64,000 bases of DNA from Orrella dioscoreae (GTDB lineage: Bacteria; Pseudomonadota; Gammaproteobacteria; Burkholderiales; Burkholderiaceae_B): the NCBI RefSeq assembly GCF_900089455.2, contig NZ_LT907988.1, positions 930,001-994,000 of the forward strand, read 5' to 3'. This document shows, piece after piece, positions 1 to 7,925 of this stretch. The position numbers were made by a program, and so were the translations under genes. The notes under the pieces were generated by a model. It worked only from the letters and a program-made list of their open reading frames with translations. It did not search any database and was not told the origin of the DNA. Position 1 is the stretch's first letter, and each line of letters starts with the position of its first letter.

Positions 1-248
1 TAGCCCAGCTTGCGCTGGCGTGGCGGCAGGTCGATGCCCGCCGCCGCGTCGAACAGCGTGCGCTCGCCGATGCGGATGTGGCCCGCCGAGGGACGCAGCA
101 GGCCGGCCAGCGCCTGCAGCGTCAGCGACTTGCCGGCGCCCGAGGGGCCGTACAGCGCCACCACCTGGGCCTCGGCCTGGAAGCAGGCCGAGAGGTCGAA
201 GTGGCGCTTGCCGTCCTGGACGTGCAGGCGGATGTCGACATCGATCAT
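1..248 (-). CDS. modC: Molybdate ABC transporter ATP-binding protein ModC, N-terminal part
   Basis: This is the first 82 codons of an ABC ATPase that runs off the left edge of the window. The Walker A motif GPSGAGKS lies at residues 34-41. The gene starts 20 bp after modA on the same strand, which fits the usual modA-modB-modC order and identifies it as the ATPase that powers molybdate import. The Q-loop, signature and the Mop domain expected at the C-terminus are outside the window, so substrate assignment rests on the neighbours. Confidence 0.85.
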   Translation of the reverse strand, partial: MIDVDIRLHVQDGKRHFDLSACFQAEAQVVALYGPSGAGKSLTLQALAGLLRPSAGHIRIGERTLFDAAAGIDLPPRQRKLG

Positions 249-268
249 GGCGTCACGCGTGTCCGGTC

Positions 269-1018
269 TCAGGGCTTGCCGAAACCGTAGCGGTCCAGCA
301 CCTTGCGCGCGTCAGCCGAGGCCAGGAATTCGAGGAACGACTTGGCCAGGTCCTTGTGCTTGCTGTCGGCCACCACGGCGACGGGGTAGGTCACGGGCGT
401 GTGGCCGCCGGCGGTCAGGGCGATCTTCACCTTGTCGCCCATGATGGTGGCGTCGGTGCGGTACACGAAGCCCGCGTCCACTTCGCCGCGGCTCACGTAG
501 TCCAGCGCCTGGCGCACGCTGTCGGCCTGCACGAACTTGGGCTGCAGCGAGGTCCACAGGCCGGCGCTTTCCAGCGCTTCCTTGGTGTAGCGGCCGACCG
601 GCACGGTGTCGACCTTGCCGACGGCGATGCGCTTGATCTCGGACTTGGATAGGTCCTTGATGTCCTTGATGCCGTGGCCGCCCTGGGCCGGCTCGATCAG
701 CACCAGGCTGTTCGAGACGAAGTCGCGGCGGGTCGCCTCGTCGATCATCTTGGCCTTGACGGCGCGGTCCATGGTGGTCTGGTCGGCGCTGGCGAAGACA
801 TCCACCGGCGCGCCTTGTTCGATCTGCTGCAGCAGCACGCCCGAGGCCGCGAAATTGAAGCGCAGCGTCGCGCCCGAATGGGCCTTCTCGAACTGCGGCC
901 CCAGTTCCTTGAAGGCGTCGGTCAGGCTCGCGGCGGCCGAAACGGTCAGTTGCTGCGCGCTGGCGAAGAGCGGCAGGGCGGAAAGCAGCAGGGCGGAAAC
1001 AAGGCGGGAAGCGCGCAT
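269..1018 (-). CDS. modA: Molybdate ABC transporter periplasmic binding protein ModA
   Basis: A 249-residue periplasmic binding protein that captures molybdate (or tungstate) and delivers it to ModB. A Sec signal peptide ends near residue 22 (ASAQQ). The mature protein begins LTVSAAASLTDAF, the typical ModA start with the serine-rich oxyanion-binding segment, and GAPVDVFASAD follows about 60 residues later. The ATG at 1018 places the signal peptide at the N-terminus; a longer upstream reading would bury it. It lies 28 bp after modB and 20 bp before modC, so the three form one operon. Confidence 0.93.
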   Translation of the reverse strand: MRASRLVSALLLSALPLFASAQQLTVSAAASLTDAFKELGPQFEKAHSGATLRFNFAASGVLLQQIEQGAPVDVFASADQTTMDRAVKAKMIDEATRRDFVSNSLVLIEPAQGGHGIKDIKDLSKSEIKRIAVGKVDTVPVGRYTKEALESAGLWTSLQPKFVQADSVRQALDYVSRGEVDAGFVYRTDATIMGDKVKIALTAGGHTPVTYPVAVVADSKHKDLAKSFLEFLASADARKVLDRYGFGKP

Positions 1019-1046
1019 GGAAAGCTCCGGGATCAGGGGTGAAAAC

Positions 1047-1721
1047 TCAACGCAGGGAAAGGTAGCGGTTGGACGCCACCAGGATGAAGATCGACAGCAG
1101 CGAGGTGACCACGACCAGCAGCAGCGCCAGGTCGTTGTGGCCGGCCTGCACCGCGTCATAGATGGCCATGGACAGCGTCTGGGTCTGCTGCGGAATGGAG
1201 CCGGCCACCATCAGCGAGGCGCCGAACTCGCCCATCGCGCGGGCGAAGGCCAGCAGCGTGCCGGCCAGGATGCCGGGCCATGCCAGCGGCAGCGTCACGC
1301 GCACGAAGACGGACCAGGGCGATTGCCCCAGCGTGCTGGCGGCTTTCTCCAGCGAACGGTCCACGTTCGAGAACGCGGCGCTGGCCGACTTCAGCACCAG
1401 GGGCAGGGCCACGACGGCCGAGGCGATCGCGGCGCCGTGCCAGTTGAAGATGATCGTGTAGTCCAGGTTCTCGCGCAGCCAGGCGCCCAGCGGGCTGCGC
1501 CGGCCGGCGGCCACCAGGATGGCGTAACCGATGACGGTGGGGGGCAGCACGAGCGGCAGCATGCAGAAGGCTTCCAGCACGTTGCGGCCGGGGAAGCGCT
1601 TGCGGGCGAAGACCCATCCCAGCGCCAGGCCCGCGACGAGCGCGGCGAGGGTGGCGACGAAGGCGACCTTCAGGGACAGGGTCAGCGGGTGCCAGTCGAC
1701 CGTCGACAGAAATTCCAGCAT
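1047..1721 (-). CDS. modB: Molybdate ABC transporter permease ModB
   Basis: A 224-residue inner-membrane permease with about five hydrophobic segments. The cytoplasmic coupling loop is visible as LGQSPWSVFVRVTLPLAWPG, followed by the ModB-typical segment ARAMGEFGASLMVAG. The ATG at 1721 was chosen because the protein then begins MLEFLSTVDWHPLTLSLKV, which aligns with the usual ModB N-terminus; a GTG at 1766 would add 15 residues of no obvious family character. It is the first gene of modBAC, an order differing from the E. coli modABC arrangement. Confidence 0.92.
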   Translation of the reverse strand: MLEFLSTVDWHPLTLSLKVAFVATLAALVAGLALGWVFARKRFPGRNVLEAFCMLPLVLPPTVIGYAILVAAGRRSPLGAWLRENLDYTIIFNWHGAAIASAVVALPLVLKSASAAFSNVDRSLEKAASTLGQSPWSVFVRVTLPLAWPGILAGTLLAFARAMGEFGASLMVAGSIPQQTQTLSMAIYDAVQAGHNDLALLLVVVTSLLSIFILVASNRYLSLR

Positions 1722-1777
1722 CGGGAGAGAGCCACAGGGCAGGCGCGTCGGTGCCTGTGAGGACACGTAAGCGGTTG

Positions 1778-1801
1778 CGTAATATTTTTAGGAATATAGT
1801 G
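1778..1801. promoter_or_regulatory. Candidate ModE operator upstream of modB
   Basis: Imperfect inverted repeat CGTAATATT-N6-AATATAGTG in an AT-rich island between modB and the modE-like gene. ModE boxes are two ATAT-containing half sites 6-8 bp apart, which this resembles. Its position, 57 bp before the modB start and next to a modE-like gene, supports the call. Binding is inferred. Confidence 0.5.
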
Positions 1802-1848
1802 GAATTGTCGCACAGACCTTCGGCTCGACCGGCATCAGGGGCGAGTCG

Positions 1849-2217
1849 TTATCCCTGAACCGAGGGCGGCTGGGGGGTCAGCAGCCGGGTGATGGCGTCG
1901 ATCTCGTCCTGGGCCGCGGCCAGGGCGGCAGCCTCGATGGCGCGGTAGCGCGCGATCAGTGCCTCGCCCACGGGCGTGAGCGCGGTGCCGCCGCCGTGGG
2001 CGCCGCCGGCGGCGGTGACCACTGCCGGTTCACGCAGGCAGCGGTTGGTCTCGTCGACCAGCAGCCAGGCGCGGCGATAGGACATGCCCAGCTCGCGGGC
2101 GGCGGCCGAGATGGAGCCGGCGCGCGCGATGGCGTCGAGCAGCGCGATCTTGCCCGGTCCGAGCGCGATGTGCTCGCCGTGATAGACGCGCAGCCGAAAC
2201 TGGTAGCGAGGAGACAT
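1849..2217 (-). CDS. modE: ModE-type winged-helix regulator, DNA-binding domain only
   Basis: A 122-residue protein that matches the N-terminal LysR-like winged helix of ModE: GPGKIALLDAIARAGSISAAARELGMSYRRAWLLVDETNR contains the recognition helix (given here only by its position, about residues 20-59). ModE of E. coli is about 260 residues with two C-terminal molybdate-binding Mop domains; here the protein ends soon after the helix-turn-helix, so no ligand domain is visible. The ATG at 2217 gives the family start (SPRYQFRLRV). It is transcribed in the same direction as modBAC and ends 127 bp before modB, so it may regulate that operon. Confidence 0.8.
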   Translation of the reverse strand: MSPRYQFRLRVYHGEHIALGPGKIALLDAIARAGSISAAARELGMSYRRAWLLVDETNRCLREPAVVTAAGGAHGGGTALTPVGEALIARYRAIEAAALAAAQDEIDAITRLLTPQPPSVQG

Positions 2218-2338
2218 GGCGGATGCGTGGGGAAGAGGACAGCCGATTCTCGCACAGGCGCGGCGGCCGGCAGGGGGGGGCGTGCCGGGGCCGGGCTGTA
2301 TCATGACCGGTCAGCCAGCACTACCAAGGAGAACCATC

Positions 2339-2701
2339 ATGTTTCACGTCCGTTCCGGGTTGACCCCGGTCGCGCTGCTGGTGTCCGCCGGCATCCTTGC
2401 CGGTTGCGCAGGCCGTTCCGATGTCTCGCGTCCCGCCGCCGCCGAGCCGGCACCCAGTGGCAGCGCCGCCGCCACGACCCCGCCGCCGGCGGCGGGTGGC
2501 GAATGCAATGCCGATACCGTGCAGGATGCGCTGGGCAAGACGATCAGCGACAGCCTGGCCGCCACCCTGCGCGAACGCAGCGGCTCGGCCACGGGCCGTA
2601 CCCTGCGGCCGGGTCAGGTCGTCACGATGGAGTACAACCCGCAGCGCCTGAACATCCTGGTGGACGACGCGGGCGTCATCACAGCGATCCGCTGCGGTTG
2701 A
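2339..2701 (+). CDS. I78-type peptidase inhibitor-like lipoprotein
   Basis: A 120-residue predicted lipoprotein. The signal peptide ends in the lipobox LAGC with the lipidated cysteine at residue 23, followed by an alanine/proline-rich linker. The C-terminal part (GGECNADTVQDALGKT ... LRPGQVVTMEYNPQRLNI ... ITAIRCG) matches the potato-inhibitor-like I78 family of small serine-protease inhibitors, with two cysteines that could form a disulfide. The start has a strong Shine-Dalgarno (AAGGAG) 8 bp upstream. The last 23 bp overlap the convergent outer-membrane factor gene. Inhibitor activity is inferred from the family. Confidence 0.75.
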   Translation: MFHVRSGLTPVALLVSAGILAGCAGRSDVSRPAAAEPAPSGSAAATTPPPAAGGECNADTVQDALGKTISDSLAATLRERSGSATGRTLRPGQVVTMEYNPQRLNILVDDAGVITAIRCG

Positions 2702-4184
2702 CGCCAGGGCCAGGCAAGGCTGCCGCGGCGGTCTTGCCTGCCTGCCCGGACGCGCTGTCTTCCCAGCCGCCACCCAGCGCCAGGAACACCCCGATCTCGG
2801 CGGCGCTGCGCTGCACCTGGGCGTCCGCCAGGGCGCTTTCCGTGGCAGCCAGCGTGCGGTCCGCATCCAGCGCCTGCAAGGCATCGATCTTGCCGTGTCC
2901 GAACAGCGTGCGCGCCTGCGTGGCGGCCAGCTTCGCAGCATCGCGTGCCTCGGCCAGCGCCGCCACGCGGTCGCGCTGGCGGGCATACCGGGTCAGCGCG
3001 CTCTCGGTTTCCTTCAAGGCGTCCAGCACCGTCTGGTCGAATGCCGCCAGTGCGCCTTGCGCGCCTGCCTCGGCCTGCGCGATGCGTGCCTGCGCCGCGC
3101 CGGTGTTGGGAATCGTCCAGGAAATCAGCGGCCCCGCGCTCAGGCTGAAAGTGCCGCGTTCCCCGATGAGGGAGGCGGGACCGGCCGAGCCCGCCGACAG
3201 GCCCAGCGAGATGCGGGGATAAAGATCCGCGGTGGCCACGCCGATGCGCGCGGTCGCGCCGGCCAGCGTGCGCTCGGCCCGGCGGATGTCGGGACGCCGG
3301 CGCAGCAGGCTGGCGCCATCGCCCACCGGCAGCGCCTGGGCCAGCCGCGGCGGGGTGGCGCACTCGGCCAGGGCGGCAGGCATCTCGGCCGGCGCCTTGC
3401 CGCGCAAGGCCGCCAGTTGATAAAGCGCGATGCGTTGCCGCGCCAGCAGCGGCGGGAGGGCGGCCTTCAGTTGCGCGGCCTGGCTGCGGGCGCGGCTGAC
3501 ATCCAGCGCGGTGCCGCGGCCCGCGCGCGCCAGCTGTTCGACCATGTCCAGCGCGTCCTGCTGCAAGGCGAGCGAGCGGCGTGCCGAGGCCAGTTGCAGA
3601 CCCGCGCCGCACAACTGCGCGTAGGCATCGGCGGTGTGGGCGGCCACGGCCACGCGCGTGGCGTCGTAGGCGGCCTGCGCGGCTTGCGCATCATCCTGGG
3701 CCGCTTCGATGGCGCGCTGGATCTGTCCATGCAGGTCCAGCTGGTACGACACGCTGATGCCGCCCGAATAGCGCCAGCGATTCGCTGGCCGCGCGCCCGG
3801 TTGCAGCACCTGCACGCCTGACGGATGGCCATAGGTGGGAGAGGCGTTCACGCCGACCTGCGCCGATTGCTGCGCGCCCGCCTCATCCACCACGGCCTGC
3901 GCGCGCGCCAGGTTGGCCGCGGCCTGCCGCAGGCTGGCGTTGCGCGCTAGCGCGTCCTCGACCAGGGCGTCCAGGCGCGGATCGTCATACAGATGCCACC
4001 AGCGGCCGGGCGGCTCCTCGCGGCGGAAGCTCGCTTCCTGCGCGCCCAGGAACGCCGCCTGGGCGGCGGGCTGGCGCACGGCGGCATTGTCCGGCACGGC
4101 ATGGTCCGGGCCCAGCGCGCCGCAGCCAGCCATTGCAAGCGTGAGCAGGCTCACCGCGCCCAGGCGTGCGACGCGCGCGTTCAT
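2679..4184 (-). CDS. NodT-family outer-membrane efflux lipoprotein
   Basis: A 501-residue TolC-like outer-membrane factor with an N-terminal lipobox (AMAGC, cysteine 21). It begins its mature region with GPDHAVPDNA and has the WWHLYDDPRLDALVEDAL segment typical of NodT/OprM proteins, followed by two halves rich in long alanine-rich helices. It is the last gene of the marR-FUSC-DUF1656-HlyD-NodT operon and its ATG overlaps the HlyD stop by 4 bp. It should form the outer-membrane channel of the exporter. Confidence 0.92.
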   Translation of the reverse strand: MNARVARLGAVSLLTLAMAGCGALGPDHAVPDNAAVRQPAAQAAFLGAQEASFRREEPPGRWWHLYDDPRLDALVEDALARNASLRQAAANLARAQAVVDEAGAQQSAQVGVNASPTYGHPSGVQVLQPGARPANRWRYSGGISVSYQLDLHGQIQRAIEAAQDDAQAAQAAYDATRVAVAAHTADAYAQLCGAGLQLASARRSLALQQDALDMVEQLARAGRGTALDVSRARSQAAQLKAALPPLLARQRIALYQLAALRGKAPAEMPAALAECATPPRLAQALPVGDGASLLRRRPDIRRAERTLAGATARIGVATADLYPRISLGLSAGSAGPASLIGERGTFSLSAGPLISWTIPNTGAAQARIAQAEAGAQGALAAFDQTVLDALKETESALTRYARQRDRVAALAEARDAAKLAATQARTLFGHGKIDALQALDADRTLAATESALADAQVQRSAAEIGVFLALGGGWEDSASGQAGKTAAAALPGPGVNRSGSL

Positions 4185-5089
4185 GATGCGCTCCCCTTGC
4201 CGGCAGGCCGAGCCGAGCCATCGACCGCCACGGTCGCCGTCTGTCCGGCCACCAGCCGGACGCCCTCGGGCACGTCGTCGATGCGCACGCGCACCGGAAT
4301 GCGCTGCGCCAGCCGTACCCAGTTGAAGGTGGGGTTCACGTTGGGCAGCAGGTTGGCGCCCGTGCTGCGCTCGCGTTCGGCGATGCCCAGGGCCACGCTT
4401 TCGACGTGGCCGCGCAGGGCGCGCGAGTCGCCCATCAGCGTGACGGTGACAGGATCGCCTTCATGGATGCGGGTGAGCTTGGTCTCCTCGAAATAGCCTT
4501 CCACATAGAAGGATTGCGCATCGATCAGGGCCAGCACCGGCTTGCCGGCGGTGGCATAGGCGCCCACGCGCAAGTCCAGGTTGGTGACGCGGCCATCGCT
4601 GACCGCCACGATCCTGCTGCGTTTCAGGTCCAGCGCGGCGGCATCGCGCCGCACGATTGCCTGCGCCAGCGCGGCTTCGGCCTGGGCCAGCCGGGACTGG
4701 CTCTGTTCGCGCGCCTCGGCGGCCACCAGCGTGCCAAGCGCGCGATCACGGCGGGCATCGCGGCGAGCCTGGTCGCGTGCGGCTGCCTGCGCGCGCACCT
4801 GCGCAGCGGCCTGGTCATGGGCCAGTTGATAGCGCGCGCCGTCGATCTCGAACAGCACGTCGCCCGCGCGCACATCCTGGTTGTCGTGCACGGGCACGGC
4901 GGCGACCAGGCCCGAGACATCGGGGGCGACCTGCACCACGTAGGCCTTCACGCGGCCATCGCGCGTCCAGGGTTCGACTTCATAGCGCACCCACAGGCGC
5001 CAGCCCGCGATCACCGCGGCGGTCACGGCAATCGCGGTGACCGCGTAGCGGCCCAGGGCGGCGGGGCGCAAGGCATAGGGGAGTTTCAT
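4181..5089 (-). CDS. HlyD/EmrA-family periplasmic adaptor of an aromatic-acid type exporter
   Basis: A 302-residue membrane-fusion protein with one N-terminal transmembrane helix (about residues 12-30). It has the WTRDGRVKAYVVQVAPDVSG motif typical of the AaeA/EmrA group, a biotinyl-lipoyl-like half (VHDNQDVRAGDVLFEID), an alanine/arginine-rich coiled coil and the second half-motif (TNLDLRVGAYATAGKPVL). The ATG at 5089 was preferred to an upstream in-frame reading because it starts immediately before the membrane helix and overlaps the DUF1656 stop by 4 bp. It should link the FUSC pump to the NodT channel. Confidence 0.92.
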   Translation of the reverse strand: MKLPYALRPAALGRYAVTAIAVTAAVIAGWRLWVRYEVEPWTRDGRVKAYVVQVAPDVSGLVAAVPVHDNQDVRAGDVLFEIDGARYQLAHDQAAAQVRAQAAARDQARRDARRDRALGTLVAAEAREQSQSRLAQAEAALAQAIVRRDAAALDLKRSRIVAVSDGRVTNLDLRVGAYATAGKPVLALIDAQSFYVEGYFEETKLTRIHEGDPVTVTLMGDSRALRGHVESVALGIAERERSTGANLLPNVNPTFNWVRLAQRIPVRVRIDDVPEGVRLVAGQTATVAVDGSARPAGKGSAS

Positions 5090-5304
5090 GACGTGCTCGA
5101 CAGGATGAGGGGTGAGACCTGCGCGGCGGCATACAGCAGCACGACGAACAGCGCGAGGTCGAAGAGGGCGGGATGCCAGACGTGGCGATAGAAACCCGCG
5201 CGCGCCAGCACGCGGCGCAGCAGCTTTGCGCACAGCAGGGTGGCGAAGGCCAGCACCAGCAGCCAGGGCAGGTAGACGCCGTACAGGTTGAATTCGCCGA
5301 TCAT
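5086..5304 (-). CDS. DUF1656 (AaeX-like) small membrane protein
   Basis: A 72-residue protein with two hydrophobic segments (about residues 10-27 and 48-65) and the conserved opening GEFNLYGVYLPW. Proteins of this family are nearly always encoded between FUSC and HlyD genes, as in aaeXAB of E. coli, and probably assist the pump. Both ends overlap the neighbouring genes by 4 bp (ATGA). Confidence 0.9.
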   Translation of the reverse strand: MIGEFNLYGVYLPWLLVLAFATLLCAKLLRRVLARAGFYRHVWHPALFDLALFVVLLYAAAQVSPLILSSTS

Positions 5305-7361
5305 GGCGTGGTCTCCAGGGCGGCGGACTCGGGGCCTTGGCCGTGCCGGTATGCCGGCGCGTCCGGATACAGCCCGCGCCGGATGCCCACCAGCGCCACG
5401 GCGGCACGGAGGCGGCCGGGAATGCTGCCCGTGCTGGCGCCCACCGCGGCCAATGCGCGGTCGATGTCGGGCAGCAGGCGCGGATGGCGCGCCAGGCTGC
5501 GCGCCGACGAGCGGTCGCCGAAGTGGCGCGCCAGCGTGGCCAGCACGGGCGCAAGCGCCGCGCGCGTCATGGGCAGCTGGCGGCGCGCACGTTGCAGCGT
5601 GACGATCTCCCGGCCGATGCGCAGGTCGCGCAAGGCGTCGTCGGGCCGCACCGTGAAGGCCAGGCGCGGCAGCAGCAGTCCCACGCGATCCAGCATGCGC
5701 AGCGCATAGCCGTGGCCCGTCGGCGCATCGGCGGCGGCGGCCAGCGTGGACAGCTCGCGCCAGTTGGCGCCCTGCAGGCGGCGCGCGGCCCAGTCGGCGC
5801 TGACGGTGCGGATGAGGGAGGCGACCAGCGCAGCCAGGCCCACGCCCGCCACCTGGGCCATCGTGATGTCCAGGTAGGACACCAGGTCCGAGGTGTTGGT
5901 ATCCTGCAGCGCCAGGCTGCCCAGCACGCCGAAGAGCAGCGGCATGGCCTTGCCGAAGTGCTGCGGCCGCGCGATCAGCACGCCCAGCACGAAGAGCGTG
6001 GGAAAAAGCGCAAGCGCCAGCATCTCGAACGAATGCAGCGCGGGCAGGATGCCCAGCAGGTACAGCGCCGAGAGCGGCACGGAATAAAGCGTGTAGCGCA
6101 GGAAGCCCATGATGCTGGGGGTGGGGTTGTCCTGCGCGGCAAAGAAGCTGCTGAAGATGGCGGCCATGGTGGCGGCGGTGGCGCCGTTGGTCCACGCCGT
6201 GCCGATCCAGAAGACGCAGCAGGCCACGATGGCGATGACCGCGGCCATGCCCGACAGCAAGGCCAGGCCGTGATCGCGGTGCAGGCCCTGGTTCGCGCCG
6301 GGACCGCGCCGCGTGTGCCGCGTGGGCAGCCCCGCCAGGCCTGCCTGGATGCGGCGGCGCAGGCGCAGGCTGTCGGCATAGCCGTCCACCAGGTTGTGCA
6401 GGCGTGCCAGCAGGCTGGTCAGCAGCAGATCGCGCCAGGCGCTGCGGCTGTCCACGGCCGGCATCTGCTGGCGCAGCCTGGCGCGCAAGGCGATGGCGCG
6501 TTCAGGATCGGCGTGCGTGCCTTGCGCCACCCAGGTCTCGATATCGGCCAGCAGGGCCGCCACGGGCGCGGGCAGCGGCGTGCCGTCGGCGCGCAGGGCG
6601 GCCAAGCGGTCTTCCACGGCCGAGACCACGGGCGTCAGCGCCGCCAGGCTGTCCTGCATGCGGTGCAGCGCGCGGCTCGTCCAGCGGATGTTGCCGGTGT
6701 CGTAGGGCACGTGCATGGACATCACGCGCAACTGCGTCAGGTCGCTGGCGAAGGTGCGGCGCGCCTTGTCGCGGTCGGCGGGCGCGCGCGCGGCCAGGGT
6801 GTCGGTGATCCAGGTACCGGCGTCGCGGATGATCGCGTCCAGCCTGTCCATGACGGCGGGCGCGATGCCGCGCGGCAGCACCAGGCTGTGCACCAGCGCC
6901 GCGCAGACGATGCCCAGGCTGATCTCCTCGACGCGGGCCAGGCCCACGTCGAAGACCGTGAACGGATCGCTGACGCTGGGAAAGCCCACCAGCGCGGCGG
7001 TGTAGCCGGCCAGCATGAAAAGATAGGAGCGCGGCGTGCGGTCCAGCAGCGACACGTACAGGCACAGCCCCACCCAGCCCGCCATCGCCAGCACGGTCAA
7101 CTCGGGCGAATGCGACAGGCGCGGGATCAGGAATATCGTGGCGGCCGACCCCGCGAAGGTGCCGCACAGGCGGTAGAAGGCGCGCGAGCGCACCGCGCCG
7201 GACCAAGGCTGGGCGACGATATAGGCGGTCATCATGGCCCAGAACGGGCGGGGCAGTCCCATGGCATAGGCCAGGTACAGCGCCAGGGTGGCGCTGCCGA
7301 AGCACTTCAGCGAGAAGACGGCTTCGTCGCGGGTGGGCAGCAAGGCAAGGGGCGAGGTCAT
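5301..7361 (-). CDS. FUSC-family aromatic/fusaric acid exporter (AaeB-like)
   Basis: A 686-residue inner-membrane protein with two clusters of hydrophobic segments, around residues 20-160 and 360-500, separated and followed by soluble helical regions. This is the FUSC architecture. Motifs at the N-terminus include AMGLPRPFWAMMTAYIV and QPWSGAVRSRAFYRLCGT, the fingerprint of the family. The ATG at 7361 overlaps the stop of the marR gene. It probably drives efflux of hydroxylated aromatic acids or similar toxic anions by proton motive force; the actual substrate cannot be read from the sequence. Confidence 0.92.
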   Translation of the reverse strand: MTSPLALLPTRDEAVFSLKCFGSATLALYLAYAMGLPRPFWAMMTAYIVAQPWSGAVRSRAFYRLCGTFAGSAATIFLIPRLSHSPELTVLAMAGWVGLCLYVSLLDRTPRSYLFMLAGYTAALVGFPSVSDPFTVFDVGLARVEEISLGIVCAALVHSLVLPRGIAPAVMDRLDAIIRDAGTWITDTLAARAPADRDKARRTFASDLTQLRVMSMHVPYDTGNIRWTSRALHRMQDSLAALTPVVSAVEDRLAALRADGTPLPAPVAALLADIETWVAQGTHADPERAIALRARLRQQMPAVDSRSAWRDLLLTSLLARLHNLVDGYADSLRLRRRIQAGLAGLPTRHTRRGPGANQGLHRDHGLALLSGMAAVIAIVACCVFWIGTAWTNGATAATMAAIFSSFFAAQDNPTPSIMGFLRYTLYSVPLSALYLLGILPALHSFEMLALALFPTLFVLGVLIARPQHFGKAMPLLFGVLGSLALQDTNTSDLVSYLDITMAQVAGVGLAALVASLIRTVSADWAARRLQGANWRELSTLAAAADAPTGHGYALRMLDRVGLLLPRLAFTVRPDDALRDLRIGREIVTLQRARRQLPMTRAALAPVLATLARHFGDRSSARSLARHPRLLPDIDRALAAVGASTGSIPGRLRAAVALVGIRRGLYPDAPAYRHGQGPESAALETTP

Positions 7362-7840
7362 CGCGCGCCCTCCGAGTTGCCTCCCCGCAGGCTGGTGGTG
7401 ACGCGCGCGAACACCTTCAGGCACACGGCCAGGTCGGCTTCGGCGATGCCGGCGAATACCTGGCGGCGGAAGTCGGCCAGCAGCGTTTCGACCTGCTTGC
7501 GCAATGCCTCGCCGGCGGGCGTCAGGTGCAGCGTCTTGGCGCGCCGGTCGTTGGCGTCTTCGCGCCGCTGCAGGTAGCCGGCAGCCTCCAGGTGGTCCAG
7601 CACGCGCACCAGCGTCGGGCCTTCCACGCCCAGTTCCTCCGCCAGGGCGCCCTGGCGCACGCCATCGCCCAGGCGGCCCATCAGGTAGATGGGCCAGGCG
7701 GTGGCCTGCGACAGGCCCAGCTCGGCCAGTTGGCGGTCCGCCGCGTTGCGGTAGCGGCGGGCCGTGCGGGTCAGGCTCATGGTCATGTCCATGAGGCAGG
7801 TGTCGCTGGCGGCGGGGGGAGGCGTGCGTGGGCGTGTCAT
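7358..7840 (-). CDS. MarR-family transcriptional regulator of the FUSC efflux operon
   Basis: About 160 residues with a MarR winged helix: LGLSQATAWPIYLMGRL, then the recognition helix region VRQGALAEELGVEGPTLVRVLD and the wing YLQRREDANDRRAKTLHLT. It is the first gene of the efflux operon and its stop overlaps the FUSC start by 4 bp. Proteins of this kind repress their own operon and release DNA on binding an aromatic ligand. The start is uncertain: ATG 7840 sits 8 bp from a perfect inverted repeat and lacks a clear Shine-Dalgarno; ATG 7792 is an alternative that still keeps the whole domain. Confidence 0.88.
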   Translation of the reverse strand: MTRPRTPPPAASDTCLMDMTMSLTRTARRYRNAADRQLAELGLSQATAWPIYLMGRLGDGVRQGALAEELGVEGPTLVRVLDHLEAAGYLQRREDANDRRAKTLHLTPAGEALRKQVETLLADFRRQVFAGIAEADLAVCLKVFARVTTSLRGGNSEGAR

Positions 7841-7847
7841 CGGAATG

Positions 7848-7876
7848 CTTAGCAAGTAATTAATTAGCTTGCTAAG
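7848..7876. promoter_or_regulatory. MarR operator: perfect 9-bp inverted repeat
   Basis: CTTAGCAAG at 7848-7856 and its exact reverse complement CTTGCTAAG at 7868-7876 flank an AT-only core (TAATTAATTAG). It is the only AT-rich palindrome near the operon and lies directly upstream of marR, as expected for an autoregulatory MarR site covering the promoter. Function is inferred. Confidence 0.75.
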
Positions 7877-7925
7877 TATATGGACGGACGCTTGACAGGC
7901 GCCTGAACGGTGGCGCGTCAGGGGC

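Noticed and set aside
606-1760. Long open frames opposite modA and modB, and many similar frames opposite other genes
   Set aside because: They mirror real genes, have Gln/Arg/Gly-rich products without family features, and arise from the high GC content.
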